In this document: in pieces, positions 4,044 to 5,770 of the stretch
How positions within the stretch are numbered: the first letter of the stretch is position 1
Layout: every line of letters starts with the position of its first letter
Source of the DNA: Yimella sp.
Lineage (GTDB): Bacteria > Actinomycetota > Actinomycetes > Actinomycetales > Dermatophilaceae
NCBI GenBank assembly: GCA_030150425.1
Contig: JASLFY010000095.1
Span: 1-5,770, forward strand
DNA length: 5,770 nt
Reading direction: 5' to 3'
The notes under the pieces: model-generated
What the model was told of the DNA's origin: nothing
The model's input: the letters and a program-made list of their open reading frames with translations, nothing else
Database searches by the model: none
Translations under genes and position numbers: made by a program

Positions 4044-5770
4044 ATGACGTACGACCCGCAGACGGATCTCACCAGCGACGAGTTGCAGTCCACCGAAATC
4101 CACCGGGTCGGACCGACCCTCCCGATGACCAGCGATCGCGCTGCCGGACCGGTCGCCGCGCCGGCCGACGACGTCGCCGGGTTCGTCGACGCCTTCCTGA
4201 AGGAACTCAACTTCGGCCAGGGCGTACTGCTGTCGCGCTCGACGATCAACGACCAGTACCTCGCGCTGGCGCGGACCGTGCGTCAGTACCTCATGGCCGG
4301 CTGGTTGGAGACCGGCGCGAAGCGGCGCGAGGGCAACCGCAAGACGATCGGTTACCTGTCGGCGGAATACCTGCTGGGTCGTCAGCTGAGCAACGCACTG
4401 CTGGCCACCAACCTGCAGAACGTCGCGGAGCAGGCGATGGCCGCGTGCGGCATCGACATCGCGCAGCTGCGCGCGCAGGAGGTCGAGCCGGGTCTGGGCA
4501 ACGGTGGCCTCGGCCGCCTGGCCGCCTGCTTCGTCGACTCGCTCGCCACCATGGACGTGCCGTGCATCGGCTACGGCATCCGCTACGAGTACGGCATCTT
4601 CCGCCAGACGTTCGAGAACGACCGCCAGGTCGAGGTGCCCGACAGCTGGCTGTCGCTGGGCAGCCCGTGGGAGTTCCCCCACCCGGAGCGGCAGGTCCGC
4701 GTCGGGTTCGGCGGCCACACCGAGACCTACACCGACGAGCAGGGCCGCACCCGCAGCAAGTGGGTGGCCGGCTGGAACGTGCTCGGCATCCCCTACCACC
4801 ACATGGTTCCCGGCTTCCGCAACGGCACCGTGAACACGCTGCGCCTGTGGAGCGCGAAGGCGACCCAGGCGTTCGACCTGCAGATCTTCAACTCCGGCGA
4901 CTACGAGGACGCCGTCCGCGCGCAGACGTTCGCCGAGAACATCTCCAAGGTCCTCTACCCCGAGGACTCCACCCCGCAGGGCAAGGAGCTGCGGCTGCAG
5001 CAGCAGTACTTCTTCGTCGCCTGTTCGCTGCACGACTTCATCTCGAACACGCTGCCCAAGGACTTCGACCTGCACCGGCTGCCGGAGCGGATCATCTTCC
5101 AGCTCAACGACACCCACCCGGTGATCGCGATCCCCGAGCTGATGCGGATCCTGGTCGACCTCAAGGGCTTCGACTGGGACGAGGCGTGGGACATCACCCG
5201 GCAGTGCTTCGCCTACACCTGCCACACCTTGCTTCCCGAGGCGCTGGAGGTCTGGCCGGTGGAGCTGCTGGGGCGGCTGCTGCCCCGCCACCTGGAGATC
5301 ATCTACCGGATCAACGAGCAGTTCCTGGAGGAGGTGCGTGCGGCCTTCCCCGGCGACGAGATGCGGGTGCGCCGGATGTCGATCATCGCCGAGCACCCGC
5401 AGCGTTCGGTGCGGATGGCCTACCTGGCCACCATCGGCAGCTCCAAGGTCAACGGAGTCGCCGAACTGCACTCGCAGTTGCTGCGCGACAAGGTGCTGCC
5501 GGACTTCTTCGACTACGAGCCGGAGAAGTTCACCAACGTCACCAACGGCATCACCCCGCGCCGGTTCGTGAACCTGGCCAACCGCCGCCTGTCGACGCTG
5601 ATCACCGACACCATCGGCACCGGCTGGGTCACCGATCTGGACCGGCTGCGAGATCTCGAGCCGTACGCCGACGACGCCGGCTTCCGCGGCAGTTCGAGAC
5701 AGTCACGTACCCGCAGCACGTTGAACAGACGTTCCTTGTTCGCCTGCTTCACCGCCGCGAACTCGGCGCG
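4044..5770 (+). CDS. glgP: Glycogen phosphorylase, N-terminal two thirds, with an aberrant right end
   Basis: GT35 glycogen/alpha-glucan phosphorylase cleaves terminal alpha-1,4 glucose from glycogen with phosphate to give glucose-1-phosphate, in the cytoplasm, with PLP as cofactor. Family signatures run in order: GYLSAEYLLGRQLSNAL (about 110-127), GLGNGGLGRLAAC (from 150), GYGIRYEYGIF, NTLRLWSAK, VLYPEDST, QLNDTHP (353-359), TLLPEALEVWPVELL and NVTNGITPRR (498-507). The PLP lysine region would lie beyond the window; complete enzymes are about 800-850 residues. The ATG at 4044 has only a weak SD (GCAGG). A CAGGCT hexamer at 4032-4037 is placed as a possible leaderless -10, keeping only A and T of the consensus. 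An in-frame ATG at 4125 would drop an unconserved N-terminal tail. Homology ends at about residue 548 (5687). The remaining 27 codons are open but read the inverted strand of the gene (see separate entry), so the encoded tail is not GlgP. Confidence 0.93.
   Translation, partial: MTYDPQTDLTSDELQSTEIHRVGPTLPMTSDRAAGPVAAPADDVAGFVDAFLKELNFGQGVLLSRSTINDQYLALARTVRQYLMAGWLETGAKRREGNRKTIGYLSAEYLLGRQLSNALLATNLQNVAEQAMAACGIDIAQLRAQEVEPGLGNGGLGRLAACFVDSLATMDVPCIGYGIRYEYGIFRQTFENDRQVEVPDSWLSLGSPWEFPHPERQVRVGFGGHTETYTDEQGRTRSKWVAGWNVLGIPYHHMVPGFRNGTVNTLRLWSAKATQAFDLQIFNSGDYEDAVRAQTFAENISKVLYPEDSTPQGKELRLQQQYFFVACSLHDFISNTLPKDFDLHRLPERIIFQLNDTHPVIAIPELMRILVDLKGFDWDEAWDITRQCFAYTCHTLLPEALEVWPVELLGRLLPRHLEIIYRINEQFLEEVRAAFPGDEMRVRRMSIIAEHPQRSVRMAYLATIGSSKVNGVAELHSQLLRDKVLPDFFDYEPEKFTNVTNGITPRRFVNLANRRLSTLITDTIGTGWVTDLDRLRDLEPYADDAGFRGSSRQSRTRSTLNRRSLFACFTAANSA
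5685..5770 (-). other. glgP: Inverted fragment of glgP (next 28 codons on the opposite strand)
   Basis: Read on the minus strand from the last base of the window, this stretch encodes a peptide that starts RAEFAAVKQANKERL and ends RDCLELP. This is the segment that should follow DDAGF in glycogen phosphorylase; in E. coli GlgP the equivalent region has AVHQAKLENKKRLAEY followed shortly by a VNP corresponding to ELP here. On the plus strand the same bases give an arginine/serine-rich tail with no phosphorylase similarity. The junction lies in or beside CCGCGG (5684-5689), itself a palindrome. The phase is preserved: plus-strand TTC (5682-5684) joined to CGC at 5770-5768 would restore the expected F-R-A-E-F. 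It is not a separate gene. It is either a fold-back chimera at a contig end or a real local inversion. Confidence 0.85.

Noticed and set aside
3993..5471. 492-codon minus-strand open frame opposite glgP
   Set aside because: It is a shadow frame. The plus strand encodes unmistakable GT35 signatures through the same bases.
5513..5752. Small minus-strand gene at the right end
   Set aside because: Only its first part, before 5687, resembles a protein, and that part is displaced GlgP sequence. The remainder is the antisense of the normally oriented glgP.
5684..5770. Invertase-controlled phase-variable switch in glgP
   Set aside because: No inverted repeats longer than the local CCGCGG palindrome flank the segment, and no recombinase gene is in the window. 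A fold-back chimera explains the exact end-point better.
1..5770. tRNA, rRNA, CRISPR array, insertion sequence, riboswitch
   Set aside because: I scanned for these and saw no cloverleaf-like, repeat-spacer, transposase or terminal inverted-repeat structure. The window is almost fully coding.

Overview
The window is GC-rich (near 70% by eye). Its codons end mostly in G or C, and two of its starts fit actinobacterial patterns: a GTG start placed for leaderless transcription, and Shine-Dalgarno (SD)-led ATG starts. The protein families also fit a high-GC actinobacterium (Actinomycetota). I cannot place it more finely. Both ends are cut inside genes, so this is either a slice or a whole short contig.

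Layout. (1) 1-505, minus strand: two small membrane-protein genes overlapping by 8 nt. The upstream one has four predicted membrane segments. The downstream one runs off the left edge. (2) 506-644: a divergent intergenic region holding a TACGAT -10 element for the leftward pair and a 10-bp palindrome. (3) 645-3950, plus strand: a two-gene unit. The first gene is an FMN-binding, glutamate-synthase-like flavoprotein with a complete C-x5-C-x4-C iron-sulfur motif and a hydrophobic N-terminus. The second is a thiamine-diphosphate/FAD enzyme closely resembling pyruvate:quinone oxidoreductase (PoxB) but without its C-terminal membrane-binding peptide. A strong hairpin at 3968-4007 follows. (4) 4044 to the right edge, plus strand: glycogen phosphorylase (glgP), family GT35. 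Normal homology runs from the start codon to about residue 548 (position 5687).

How the genes work together. GlgP releases glucose-1-phosphate from stored glycogen. A PoxB-type enzyme oxidises pyruvate to acetate and CO2 and passes electrons through FAD. Both are typical of stationary-phase or carbon-overflow metabolism. The glutamate-synthase-like flavoprotein is a redox enzyme of unknown substrate; its close spacing to the PoxB-like gene suggests shared expression.

The most notable observation is at the right end. From about 5685 to 5770 the plus strand stops encoding glycogen phosphorylase. The reverse complement of these bases encodes exactly the next 28 or so residues expected in GlgP. 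The end is therefore inverted, and it folds back onto the junction to the codon. A terminal assembly or amplification chimera is the likelier reading, but a genuine small inversion disrupting glgP is not excluded. I found no convincing new defence, mobile or RNA system in the window.
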